From an uncultured Victivallales bacterium (GTDB lineage: Bacteria; Verrucomicrobiota; Lentisphaeria; Victivallales; UBA1829): 64,000 nt of DNA. The stretch spans positions 37,957 to 101,956 of the forward strand of contig CALXSJ010000004.1 of the NCBI GenBank assembly GCA_944391115.1. Reading direction: 5' to 3'. This document shows, piece by piece, positions 8,070-16,219 of this stretch. Every line of letters begins with the position of its first letter. Within the stretch, counting starts at the first letter, position 1. Both the position numbers and the translations under genes were made by a program. Under the pieces are notes generated by a model. It saw only the letters and a program-made list of their open reading frames with translations, was not told the DNA's origin and searched no databases.

Positions 8070-9149
8070 TCAGTTGCTTTCCGGTTCGCGGACAACACTC
8101 TTCTTCAGGTCGCGCACAGGCAGAAGCCAGCGGTTGCCGCTGTTTTCCGGCACGACCATGATCGGAGCGGCATCCTCGGGCGTCGGCCCGCGTTTATAAT
8201 CCACCTTGTAAGGCGTGAAACGCCTGTCGCGGTTCGGCGGAATCTCGTATCCCTTGTCGATTTCCGCAAGAAGGTCTTCGGATTTGTTTGCCTGTTCCGT
8301 ATTGGAATAATTCTTCACAACATCGGCGAGATAGCGTTCAGCAATGTCATTCTGTCCGGTGCGGTGATAATAGGCTCCGACGGCATGAATGCGTTTCGCC
8401 ATCAGGTTCAGAACTTTTTCACGGGCTTTTTTCACCCATGGGACCTCGGGGGAATCCGGATAGGTCTTGAGATAATTGTCAAAGGCCTCGATCGCCTGTC
8501 TGCTGTAGGAGTTGTCCCCGTCGCCGCGTTCGGCCATCTGGAGCAGAAGACTGCTCAGTTCCAGCGAGGCATACTGCGCGGCCTCGCTGCCGGGAAACAG
8601 TTTCGCGGTCTCGTTCAGATGGCGGATCGCGTCATCGGGCTTCTGCTCGTCGATATACAACCGCGCAAGACGGAGGCGCGATTCTCCCGCCTGCGCCGAA
8701 CAGGGGGCGTTTTTCAATGCCGCCTCGTAGATCTCCATGGTGCGGTCCTCCTTCTTGATGAAGGGGAGCCAGGAGACGGCGACATCGCGGTGTCCCTTGA
8801 AAAATTCATCGGCAATCTTGTATTCGCGGTCGACGACCATGGCGAAATCGATTCCGCCGAGATGCTCCTTGATCAGCTTCTCCAGACAGTCGAATTCATC
8901 GCCGTAAAGCTTCGCCTTGCGGTAGGCGCGGGCGGCGGCGATCAGGGCGTTGCCCTTCAGAATGGAATCGTCCGCCATCAGACGCGCATCCATGTATTTT
9001 CCGGCGGCGCGGCGGAACTTCTCCTGTTTTTCAAGGGTACGGCCTTCTGTGAACAGCGCATTCGCCTCCGCATCGTCCGCCGGACAGGGAAGGCAGAGAA
9101 AAATGCCGGTGACAAGCGCGCACAAAAGCCCAGAGAACCGAACTGTCAT
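8070..9149 (-). CDS. bamD: BamD-like TPR protein of outer-membrane assembly
   Basis: A 359-residue exported protein. Residues 1-25 form a signal peptide; the CLPC stretch is only a poor lipobox, so lipidation is doubtful. The mature protein is a chain of tetratricopeptide-type helices (repeat starts at ALFTEGRTLEKQEKF, RLRLARLYIDEQKPDDAI and IEAFDNYLKTYPDSPEV), the arrangement of BamD/YfiO, which scaffolds BamA for beta-barrel insertion. The last 60 residues are polar and proline-rich. It is somewhat longer than E. coli BamD (about 245 residues). The LptE-like gene lies directly downstream and supports an envelope-assembly role; another TPR lipoprotein such as CpoB is the main alternative. 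An AGGAAAAG ribosome-binding site precedes the ATG. Confidence 0.7.
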   Translation of the reverse strand: MTVRFSGLLCALVTGIFLCLPCPADDAEANALFTEGRTLEKQEKFRRAAGKYMDARLMADDSILKGNALIAAARAYRKAKLYGDEFDCLEKLIKEHLGGIDFAMVVDREYKIADEFFKGHRDVAVSWLPFIKKEDRTMEIYEAALKNAPCSAQAGESRLRLARLYIDEQKPDDAIRHLNETAKLFPGSEAAQYASLELSSLLLQMAERGDGDNSYSRQAIEAFDNYLKTYPDSPEVPWVKKAREKVLNLMAKRIHAVGAYYHRTGQNDIAERYLADVVKNYSNTEQANKSEDLLAEIDKGYEIPPNRDRRFTPYKVDYKRGPTPEDAAPIMVVPENSGNRWLLPVRDLKKSVVREPESN

Positions 9150-9251
9150 AGATTTTTCTTTTCCTGTTTAAGTCATCTCGAACACTGCAACGCGATACAT
9201 TAGCACATTTCGCGGAAATGGCAAATCCCGAAGCGCGTCTTCCTGCCGAAA

Positions 9252-12200
9252 TTATTCCGTTTTCCTGCGGCATACCTCGATGATGCGCTGAACCACGGCG
9301 TAAAAGACCGGAATCAGAAGCGTGCCGGCAAGAACGGAAAGGAGCATTCCGCCGAATACCGCGGTCCCCAGAGAACGGCGGCTGACCGCCCCGGCTCCAA
9401 TCGCCACCACCAGCGGGAAAGTGCCGAGAATGAAGGAGACCGCCGTCATCAGAACCGCGCGGAAACGCAGACGCGCCGCGTATTCCGCCGCCTCCGGAAT
9501 CCCCATGCCTTTCTCGTGCTGCTCCTTGGCGAACTCCACGATCAGGATTGCCGTCTTGCAGGCGATGCCGAAAAGAAGCACAAAACCGACCTGCGTGTAG
9601 ATGTTGTTGTCAATCCCGAGGAGATAGAGCGACAGCACCGCGCCGAGAAACGCCACCGGCACCGACAGCAGAACCGAGAACGGAATCATCCAGCTCTCAT
9701 ACTGCGCCACGAGGAAGAGATAGATGAACAGCAGCGCGAGGGCGAAGACGATCACGATCCGGTTGCCCGCAAGCTTCTCCTGATAGGACATGTCCGTCCA
9801 TTCAAACGAGAGCGAAGGATCGACTTCCTTCACGATTCGCTCCATTTCGTTCATCGCCTGTCCGGAACTGTATCCCGGCGCGGCGGAACCGTTGACCAGA
9901 ACAGACTGGAACATGTTGTAGCGCGTCAGATACTGCGGAACGAAATTGTAGCGGATGCCGACCAGCGTGCCGAGCGGCACCATTTCCCCCTGGTCATTGC
10001 GGACATAGGCCTTGGACAGATCACGGACGTCGTCGCGGAAGAGCTTGTCGCCCTGGAGTTTGACCTTGTAGGACTTTCCGTATTTGTTGAAGTCGTTGAC
10101 ATACGCGGAGCCGAAGATTCCCTGAAGCGCGGTGTTGATGCTGTCCGGCGTCACGCCGAGGCGGATCGCCTTTTCGCGGTCGATGTCGAGATAAACCTGC
10201 GGGAACGAAGCGCGGAAGGTCGAATAGACATTGGAAAAGACCGGAGAATTGTTGGCCTCCACCAGAATCCTGTTCAGAATCTTCTGGAACGCCTGCGGCT
10301 TCAAGTTCCCGGAAGTATCCTGGAGCATCAGCGAAAAGCCGCCTGTCGTTCCGAGCCCGGGGATTGCGGGAACACCGAACGGAATGATCGAAGCGTCGGG
10401 AATCTGCCGCGCCTTCGCATAAAACTCCGCCAGAACCGCATCCTGCCCCTGCCCGGGTCCTTTGCGCTCGGACCAGTCTTTCAGGATCACGATGCCGAAC
10501 GCGCAGTTGGAGGCATTGATCCCGTTCAGGATGTTGAAGCCGGAAGCGAAGATGAAATCCTGCACTTCAGGGATGCCGCGCAGCAGCGCCGTGACCTTTC
10601 CGGTCACTTTCGACGTGCGCGCAAGCGACGCGCCGTCCGGGAGCTGGACGCTCACAAAAAACGCGCCCTGATCCTCGTTCGGGACAAACCCGGTCGGAAG
10701 GATCGTGTAGAGTTTGAGCGCACCTGCCCCCATTGCGGCATACAGCAGAATCACGAGGACGGATTTCCGGAGAAGCGATTTCACGACCGCGGAATAGCCG
10801 CGCGTAAGTTTCTCGAAACCGGCGTCGAACCAGCGGAAAAAGAAGAACTTCCTCCGGTTCGGGTCCGCGGGCCTGAGGATCAGGGCGCAGAGCGCCGGGC
10901 TGAGCGTCAAGGCATTAATCATGGAAAGGAACACCGCCACGGAAATCGTAACGCCGAACTGGCGGTACATCTCTCCCGTGATGCCCGGCAGGAAACAGAC
11001 GGGAACGAACATTGCGAGCAGCACCGAGGTCGTCGCAATGATCGGAGCGGTCACCTGGCGCATGGACTTGAGCGCGGCCTCCTTCGGCGGAAGATGCTCC
11101 TCCTCCATCAGGCGGCTGACGTTTTCAATGACGACGATCGCGTCGTCCACCACGATGCCGATTGCGAGAATCAGCCCGAACAGCGTCGTCATGTTGATGC
11201 TGTATCCGACCGCCAGCATGACCGCGAACGTGCCGACCAGCGAGACAGGGATGGCAATCGTCGGCACCAGGGTCGAACGCCAGTCCTGAAGGAAGAGAAA
11301 TGTGACGAGAACAACCAGAAGCACCGCCTCAAACAGCGTGTCCTTCACCTCGTTGATGGACGATGTGATGAAACGGGTCGTATCATACTGCACGCCGTAT
11401 TCGAGATCCTCGGGGAAAACGGTCCCCCTGAGCCGTTTCAGGCGGTTCTGAATCTCTTTTGCGATTTCCAGGCCGTTGGCCTCGTTCAGCTGATAGACGG
11501 CCAGCATCGCGGCGGGCTTCCCGTTCAGTGTCGTCACACCGCTGTAAGTCTCCGCGCCCATTTCGACGCGCGCGACATCGCGGAGCCGGAGCTGCGAACC
11601 GTCCGGATTCGAGCGGATCACGATGGCGCCGAACTCCTCGGGATTCGCCAGACGCCCCTGCGCGGCAATGGAAAGGCGCTCCGTCTGCGCGGGATCGGAC
11701 GGAGCGTCGCCGAGCGCGCCCGCCGAAACCTGCACGTTCTGTGCCGTGATTGCATTTTTGACATCCTCCACCGTAACCTTCAGCGAGGCCATGCGCATCG
11801 TATCCAGCCAGATGCGCATGGCGTAGGTCATCTCGCCGAACGCCATCACGTCGCCGACACCCGGGATCCGCGCGATTTCATCTTTGATCGAAATCGACAT
11901 GAAATTGCTCAGCGCCAGTTCGTCATAGGTTCCCTTCGGCGAATAGAGCGTGATGACGGCGAGAATGTTGCTTGAGGCCTCCTTGGTAATCACCCCCTGG
12001 CGCTGCACCTCCTGCGGAAGCTGCGCGGTCGCCCAGTTGACGCGGTTCTGCGTGTTGACCGTATTCGTGTCGCCGTCGGTGCCGATGTCGAACGTCACCT
12101 TGATCGAGGCGGAACCGTCGTCCGTCGCCGTCGAGGACATGTAGATCATTTTCTTGACGCCGTTGATCTGCGATTCAATCGGCTGGATCACGGTGTCGAG

Positions 12201-12374
12201 CACCGTCTGCGCATCGGCGCCGGGATAGTGCGCGGAAACGGTAATCACCGACGGCGTGATGTCCGGGTAGAGCGTGACCGGAAGCGTAAAGACGGCGATC
12301 AGCCCGCTGAGCAGAAAAAGAATCGCCAGCACAATGGCGAAGCGGGGCCGCCGGATGAAAAATTCACTGATCAT
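9252..12374 (-). CDS. RND efflux pump permease, HAE1/AcrB type
   Basis: A 1040-residue inner-membrane pump. The N-terminus (ISEFFIRRPRFAIVLAI), the two large periplasmic loops, and helix 4 with GIVVDDAIVVIENVSR are diagnostic of the hydrophobe/amphiphile RND family; the two adjacent aspartates of helix 4 relay protons. It exports drugs, bile salts or lipophilic compounds by proton antiport through an adaptor and an outer-membrane channel. The adaptor gene lies directly upstream (12509-13654), 135 bases away, with one hairpin between them. No outer-membrane channel gene is nearby, so a shared TolC-type protein elsewhere is implied. AAGGGATA lies upstream of the start. Confidence 0.95.
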   Translation of the reverse strand: MISEFFIRRPRFAIVLAILFLLSGLIAVFTLPVTLYPDITPSVITVSAHYPGADAQTVLDTVIQPIESQINGVKKMIYMSSTATDDGSASIKVTFDIGTDGDTNTVNTQNRVNWATAQLPQEVQRQGVITKEASSNILAVITLYSPKGTYDELALSNFMSISIKDEIARIPGVGDVMAFGEMTYAMRIWLDTMRMASLKVTVEDVKNAITAQNVQVSAGALGDAPSDPAQTERLSIAAQGRLANPEEFGAIVIRSNPDGSQLRLRDVARVEMGAETYSGVTTLNGKPAAMLAVYQLNEANGLEIAKEIQNRLKRLRGTVFPEDLEYGVQYDTTRFITSSINEVKDTLFEAVLLVVLVTFLFLQDWRSTLVPTIAIPVSLVGTFAVMLAVGYSINMTTLFGLILAIGIVVDDAIVVIENVSRLMEEEHLPPKEAALKSMRQVTAPIIATTSVLLAMFVPVCFLPGITGEMYRQFGVTISVAVFLSMINALTLSPALCALILRPADPNRRKFFFFRWFDAGFEKLTRGYSAVVKSLLRKSVLVILLYAAMGAGALKLYTILPTGFVPNEDQGAFFVSVQLPDGASLARTSKVTGKVTALLRGIPEVQDFIFASGFNILNGINASNCAFGIVILKDWSERKGPGQGQDAVLAEFYAKARQIPDASIIPFGVPAIPGLGTTGGFSLMLQDTSGNLKPQAFQKILNRILVEANNSPVFSNVYSTFRASFPQVYLDIDREKAIRLGVTPDSINTALQGIFGSAYVNDFNKYGKSYKVKLQGDKLFRDDVRDLSKAYVRNDQGEMVPLGTLVGIRYNFVPQYLTRYNMFQSVLVNGSAAPGYSSGQAMNEMERIVKEVDPSLSFEWTDMSYQEKLAGNRIVIVFALALLFIYLFLVAQYESWMIPFSVLLSVPVAFLGAVLSLYLLGIDNNIYTQVGFVLLFGIACKTAILIVEFAKEQHEKGMGIPEAAEYAARLRFRAVLMTAVSFILGTFPLVVAIGAGAVSRRSLGTAVFGGMLLSVLAGTLLIPVFYAVVQRIIEVCRRKTE

Positions 12375-12405
12375 AAAAAATATCCCTTCTCATCATTGAA
12401 AAAAC

Positions 12406-12429
12406 GGAAAAATGCGGATGCTTTTTTCC
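12406..12429. repeat. Single hairpin related to the GAAGAATGC module
   Basis: GGAAAAATGC, a 4-base loop GGAT, then GCTTTTTTCC: nearly perfect arms (one mismatch). Its shape and sequence match the GAAAAATGC/GCATTTTTC hairpin at the edge of the repeat at 57519. It lies between the RND adaptor and permease genes and may adjust their relative expression. Confidence 0.55.
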
Positions 12430-12508
12430 GGGAAGTCGGGAAGCGCGGTCCTGGTGCGATCCTGCGACGGTCCGCCGGAAGCGCGGAACACGAAATCCCG
12501 GCCGTACC

Positions 12509-13654
12509 TCATTTTGCAGCTCCGGCGGGCGGCTGCTCCTTGTTTACAACCGGCGTGACGACACTTCCCGACTGCGCCTTCTGGAGGCCGGAGACCACGA
12601 CTCTTTCGCCTTTCTTCAATCCGTCTTTCACGGCGTAAAATTCCCCGTTCTTTCCGCCAAGCGAAATCTTGCGCCGTTCCACCTTGTTTTCCCGGTTCAC
12701 GACGTAGACGAAATCACCGAGCTGCTCGCGCAGGATCGCCTCGCTCCGGATCATGATCCGCTTTGCATAGGGTTCCACGCGGAGCTTCACGCGGACATAC
12801 ATGCCGGGGAAAAGCTTGCGGTCGGGATTTTTCACCTGCGCCTGAAGGCGGAAGGTTCCCGTTCCCTCGCCGATCGCATTGTCCCACGCGCTGATCGTGC
12901 CGTTGTGTTCGTATTTCACACCGTCCTGAAAATAAATTTCCACTTCCGGCATCTTTGCCTTCGCGTTCCGTCCGGCGCCGGGATATGCGCGCAGCAGGTG
13001 CAGCATGTCCATTTCGCTGATGGAGAAATGGACTTTGACATCACCGTTTTTCACAATGGTGGCCAGAACGCCGGAAGAGGGGCCGACCATGTTGCCTTTG
13101 CTGTATTTCTTGAAGCTGACCCACCCGTCAAACGGAGCAAGAACGCGCGTATAGGACAGATTGATCTCCGCCTGCTCCAGAACCGCCTCGGCGGCGAGCA
13201 CATCGGCTTCCGCGGTCATTTTATTCATCTCGGCGATGTCGAAATTGCGTTTTGCCGTAGCGTCGCTCCGGATAAGTTTTTCCTGACGGTCGAACTCCAG
13301 GCGCGCATTCTTCCGGTCCGCCTGCGCCTTCTGAAGATCGGCGGTCGCCTTCTTCACGGCGGCGTCGTAGACGGCCGGATCGATCTGAAAGAGTTTCGTG
13401 CCCTCCTTCACCAGCGTGCCTTCCTTGAAATTCACCTCGGTCAGGAATCCGGAGACATTGGCGACGAGATTCACGGTCTCGGACGCGGCAACACTTCCGA
13501 CCTCCTCGCAGGAATCCGCAAAATTGAGTTCGGCGACTTCTTCGACAACAACCGACGGCGGAGGCGGCGCTGTCCGTTTCGTCTCCCGGCAGCCGGACGC
13601 GGCCGTTCCGAGAACGGCTCCGGCAAATGCGGCAAGCATAAATGACGATTTCAT
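12509..13654 (-). CDS. RND efflux periplasmic adaptor lipoprotein
   Basis: A 381-residue membrane-fusion protein. The ATG at 13654 begins a signal peptide that ends in the lipobox TAASGC, so the mature protein is lipid-anchored. It has the usual order: a half lipoyl motif (GFLTEVNFKEGTLVKEG), a long alpha-hairpin (residues about 95-160, rich in Ala, Lys and Glu), the second lipoyl half (YTRVLAPFDGWVSFKKYSKGNMV), beta-barrel and membrane-proximal domains. It links the RND permease encoded just downstream to an outer-membrane channel. An in-frame extension to 13720 has no signal-peptide character and is rejected. Divergent from the NAD(P)HX repair gene. Confidence 0.93.
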   Translation of the reverse strand: MKSSFMLAAFAGAVLGTAASGCRETKRTAPPPPSVVVEEVAELNFADSCEEVGSVAASETVNLVANVSGFLTEVNFKEGTLVKEGTKLFQIDPAVYDAAVKKATADLQKAQADRKNARLEFDRQEKLIRSDATAKRNFDIAEMNKMTAEADVLAAEAVLEQAEINLSYTRVLAPFDGWVSFKKYSKGNMVGPSSGVLATIVKNGDVKVHFSISEMDMLHLLRAYPGAGRNAKAKMPEVEIYFQDGVKYEHNGTISAWDNAIGEGTGTFRLQAQVKNPDRKLFPGMYVRVKLRVEPYAKRIMIRSEAILREQLGDFVYVVNRENKVERRKISLGGKNGEFYAVKDGLKKGERVVVSGLQKAQSGSVVTPVVNKEQPPAGAAK

Positions 13655-13761
13655 GATTCTTTCTCTGCTGATGGTTCCGTTTGAACGATCTGAATTTTCA
13701 TGGAAACGGTAAAATATCACGAAAAAAAAACTTTTTCAATCAAATTCATAAGCACGGAGGA

Positions 13762-13789
13762 TTGATTTTATGTTTTTTCTGTCTATTTT
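13762..13789 (+). promoter_or_regulatory. Candidate promoter for the nnr operon
   Basis: TTGATT (13762-13767) and TATTTT (13784-13789) with a 16-base spacer, 42 bases upstream of the start codon at 13832, in an AT-rich divergent intergenic region. Confidence 0.5.
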
Positions 13790-13831
13790 ACCTGTCGGAC
13801 AACTGCAATTCGCCAGAGAAAGGATTCAGAC

Positions 13832-15385
13832 ATGAAGGCTGTCAGCGGAACTGAAATGCGCAATCTCGACCGTCGCGCGATCGAGGAGGGGGGAATTCCC
13901 GGAGAACGCCTGATGCGGATCGCCGGCGCGCTTGCCACATCGTCGATTATGGAATACATCGCAAGACTGATGAAGTTCGATGTGTTTCCGCGCAACATCA
14001 TCGTGCTGGCCGGAAAAGGCAACAACGCGGGCGACGCGTTCGTCGTCGCGAAACTGCTTGCGAATCTCGGCGAATACAACGTGTTTCTTCACTGCGCGGC
14101 AAAGGAGGAGGAACTGCAGGGCGACGCGCTCACGATGTTCCGCGAACTGCCCGACAAAATCAAGGGCCGAATCACCTGGGGGCTTCAGAAATCCGATCTG
14201 GAAATCCCGAACGTCCTGATTGTGGACGGCCTGCTCGGGACCGGCTGCCGCGGACCGCTGCGCGAACCCTTCGATTCCTGGATCCGGATCGTGAACGAAT
14301 CCGGCCATCCGGTAGTTTCGCTCGACATCCCTTCCGGACTTGACGCCGACACAGGGGAAGTCGCCACCGACGCAATCGTCGCCGATCTCACGCTCACGAT
14401 GGCGCTTCCGAAACGGGGCATGCTCTCGGAGGAAGGCATCCGCCGCTGCGGCAGAATCAAAGTGCTCGACATCGGGATCCCCGCGCGCTTTGCGGACGAG
14501 GCGACGGAATTCACGGAATGCACGGCTGCATCCGACATTGTGAAATACTTCCCGCGCGAACCCTTCGACATTCACAAGAACTCGCGCGGACACCTTCTCG
14601 TGATCGGCGGAAGCAGACTCTATTCCGGTGCGCCCGCGCTCGCCGGAGAGGCTGCGCTCCGCACCTCGGCGGGACTCGTCACCGTGGCGATTCCGGAGGG
14701 TGCGCATCTCTTTGCCGATCCGCCCAAGGCCATGATGATCCGGAAGATACCGGATTCGTGCCTCGGGTTCTTCTGCGAGGATTCGAAACCCGGAATCGCG
14801 GAATTGATGGAAAAGGCCGACGCCGTCGTGATCGGCCCCGGCATGGGAACCGATCCGAACTCGCTCTCCATCCTGGAACAGGTGCTTGTTTCCGGGAAAA
14901 AGGCGCTCGCCGACGCCGATGCGCTGAATCTTCTGGCTCAGGCTCCGTTTCTGGCGGAAAAGATCACTGCGGACCTTGTCTTTACGCCGCATCCCGGCGA
15001 GATGAAGCGTCTCGCCGCGGCGTTCGGAATCGACACGGCGCTCTCCCGGCTCGAACAGGCAAGAGCTCTCGCTTCAAAACTCCGCTCCACGGTGGTTCTG
15101 AAGGGCGCGCATACGGTGGTGGCCGGCAGGAATGGGGAATATGCGGTCAACCTGAGCGGCTGTCCCGCGCTCGCCACCGCGGGAAGCGGCGACATTCTCT
15201 CCGGAATCATCGGCGCGCTGCTTGCCAACGGGCAGTATTCCGCTTTTGAATGCGCGCGGGCGGCGGTGTTTCTCCACGGCTTCACGGCGGAGCTGGCCGT
15301 TCCGCTCGGATCGCGCGGCCTTATCGCGGATGATCTGATCTGCTACATTCCGCAGGCGATCCGGAAAGTTTCGGTGACCGCATGA
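13832..15385 (+). CDS. nnr: Bifunctional NAD(P)H-hydrate epimerase / ADP- or ATP-dependent dehydratase
   Basis: A 517-residue fusion that repairs hydrated NAD(P)H. Residues about 1-220 are the YjeF_N epimerase domain with GKGNNAGDAFVVAK and DGLLGTG followed by SLDIPSGLDADTG. Residues about 235-510 are the carbohydrate-kinase-like dehydratase domain with HKNSRGHLLVIGGS, VIGPGMGT, TPHPGEMKRL and the nucleotide/catalytic motif ATAGSGDILSGIIGALL. The glycine loop reads NNAGDA where most epimerases have NNGGDG, a mild change. Both domains are full length. An AGAAAGGA ribosome-binding site lies upstream, and the stop overlaps the next start (ATGA), so the two genes are coupled. Confidence 0.95.
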   Translation: MKAVSGTEMRNLDRRAIEEGGIPGERLMRIAGALATSSIMEYIARLMKFDVFPRNIIVLAGKGNNAGDAFVVAKLLANLGEYNVFLHCAAKEEELQGDALTMFRELPDKIKGRITWGLQKSDLEIPNVLIVDGLLGTGCRGPLREPFDSWIRIVNESGHPVVSLDIPSGLDADTGEVATDAIVADLTLTMALPKRGMLSEEGIRRCGRIKVLDIGIPARFADEATEFTECTAASDIVKYFPREPFDIHKNSRGHLLVIGGSRLYSGAPALAGEAALRTSAGLVTVAIPEGAHLFADPPKAMMIRKIPDSCLGFFCEDSKPGIAELMEKADAVVIGPGMGTDPNSLSILEQVLVSGKKALADADALNLLAQAPFLAEKITADLVFTPHPGEMKRLAAAFGIDTALSRLEQARALASKLRSTVVLKGAHTVVAGRNGEYAVNLSGCPALATAGSGDILSGIIGALLANGQYSAFECARAAVFLHGFTAELAVPLGSRGLIADDLICYIPQAIRKVSVTA

Positions 15386-16206
15386 ACATCGATCCGGAAC
15401 TGAAAACGAGGACGACCGCCTTTCTGGTGCTCCTGGTTGCGCTGCTGGTCGTGTTCGCCGGATTCCTCGGATTTTTCCGGGATTATCCGGATCTCTTTTC
15501 CGGCAAAAGGAAGGAACAGGCCGTGGAGGTGTCGCGCGACATTGTCGAGAAATGGCGCACCGCGGTGCTGGACGGAGACCGGAAAAATGCTTTTCTCTAT
15601 GCCTCGCAGATTGTTCCGGATACCGGAGCCCGGCCGCCGGATCCGGTTTATGCCGAATTTTTCGAAAGTTGCGGACAAACGCCCTCCGTGCTGACCTCCC
15701 TGTGGACAGACGCGGATTTCCGGCGCTGGAAGTCCTGGCTTGCGGAAGCGGCGCGGATTCCCGCGGAAACAGAGGGCCTTGACGGAGCGCTTGCCGCATT
15801 GCAGAAGGCCGCGCCGGACAGACTCTTCGACCGTGCGGCGCTTTCCGGGTTTGATGTTTTTGTGGTACGCGTCATGAACAGCGATCCGCCGCGTGAACTG
15901 TATGAGTTCCGCAAAGACGGCGTAATCTGCACCATGTCGCCGTCCGACCGCAAGTTCGTCCAAGGCGCGGCAAAGGCGGCGCTGCCTGCCGGAGCGGAAC
16001 TGATCCACCTCTATCCCGCACCGCAGGCGGACTACCGGGCATTCAATCAGGAACTCTACCGCCGGGTCGAACCCTATCTGGGGAGAATGCCCCGCCCACC
16101 TGCGGAAGGCCTGGTGGAATGCAAGGAGAAATACCCCGACATCGGCGCGGCCGCATTCTGGCCGGATCCGATCCGCCCCGTCGCCAGGATCTCCGTGAAA
16201 AAATGA
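15382..16206 (+). CDS. Single-pass membrane protein of unknown function
   Basis: A 274-residue protein I do not recognise. After a short charged start (MNIDPELKTRT), one strong hydrophobic helix spans residues about 12-32, so the rest is probably periplasmic. The soluble part is mixed alpha/beta, with conserved-looking aromatic residues near EKWRTAVLDGDRKNAF; that segment resembles the first helix of NTF2-like or DUF4878-type folds, but I cannot confirm this. It overlaps the nnr gene by four bases and is the last gene before a convergent gene, with only 13 bases between the two stops. Confidence 0.7.
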   Translation: MNIDPELKTRTTAFLVLLVALLVVFAGFLGFFRDYPDLFSGKRKEQAVEVSRDIVEKWRTAVLDGDRKNAFLYASQIVPDTGARPPDPVYAEFFESCGQTPSVLTSLWTDADFRRWKSWLAEAARIPAETEGLDGALAALQKAAPDRLFDRAALSGFDVFVVRVMNSDPPRELYEFRKDGVICTMSPSDRKFVQGAAKAALPAGAELIHLYPAPQADYRAFNQELYRRVEPYLGRMPRPPAEGLVECKEKYPDIGAAAFWPDPIRPVARISVKK

Positions 16207-16219
16207 AAAGCGGCTTTTC

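Noticed and set aside
9516..11975. An 819-codon plus-strand frame opposite the RND permease
   Set aside because: Antisense shadow; the RND permease is unmistakable.
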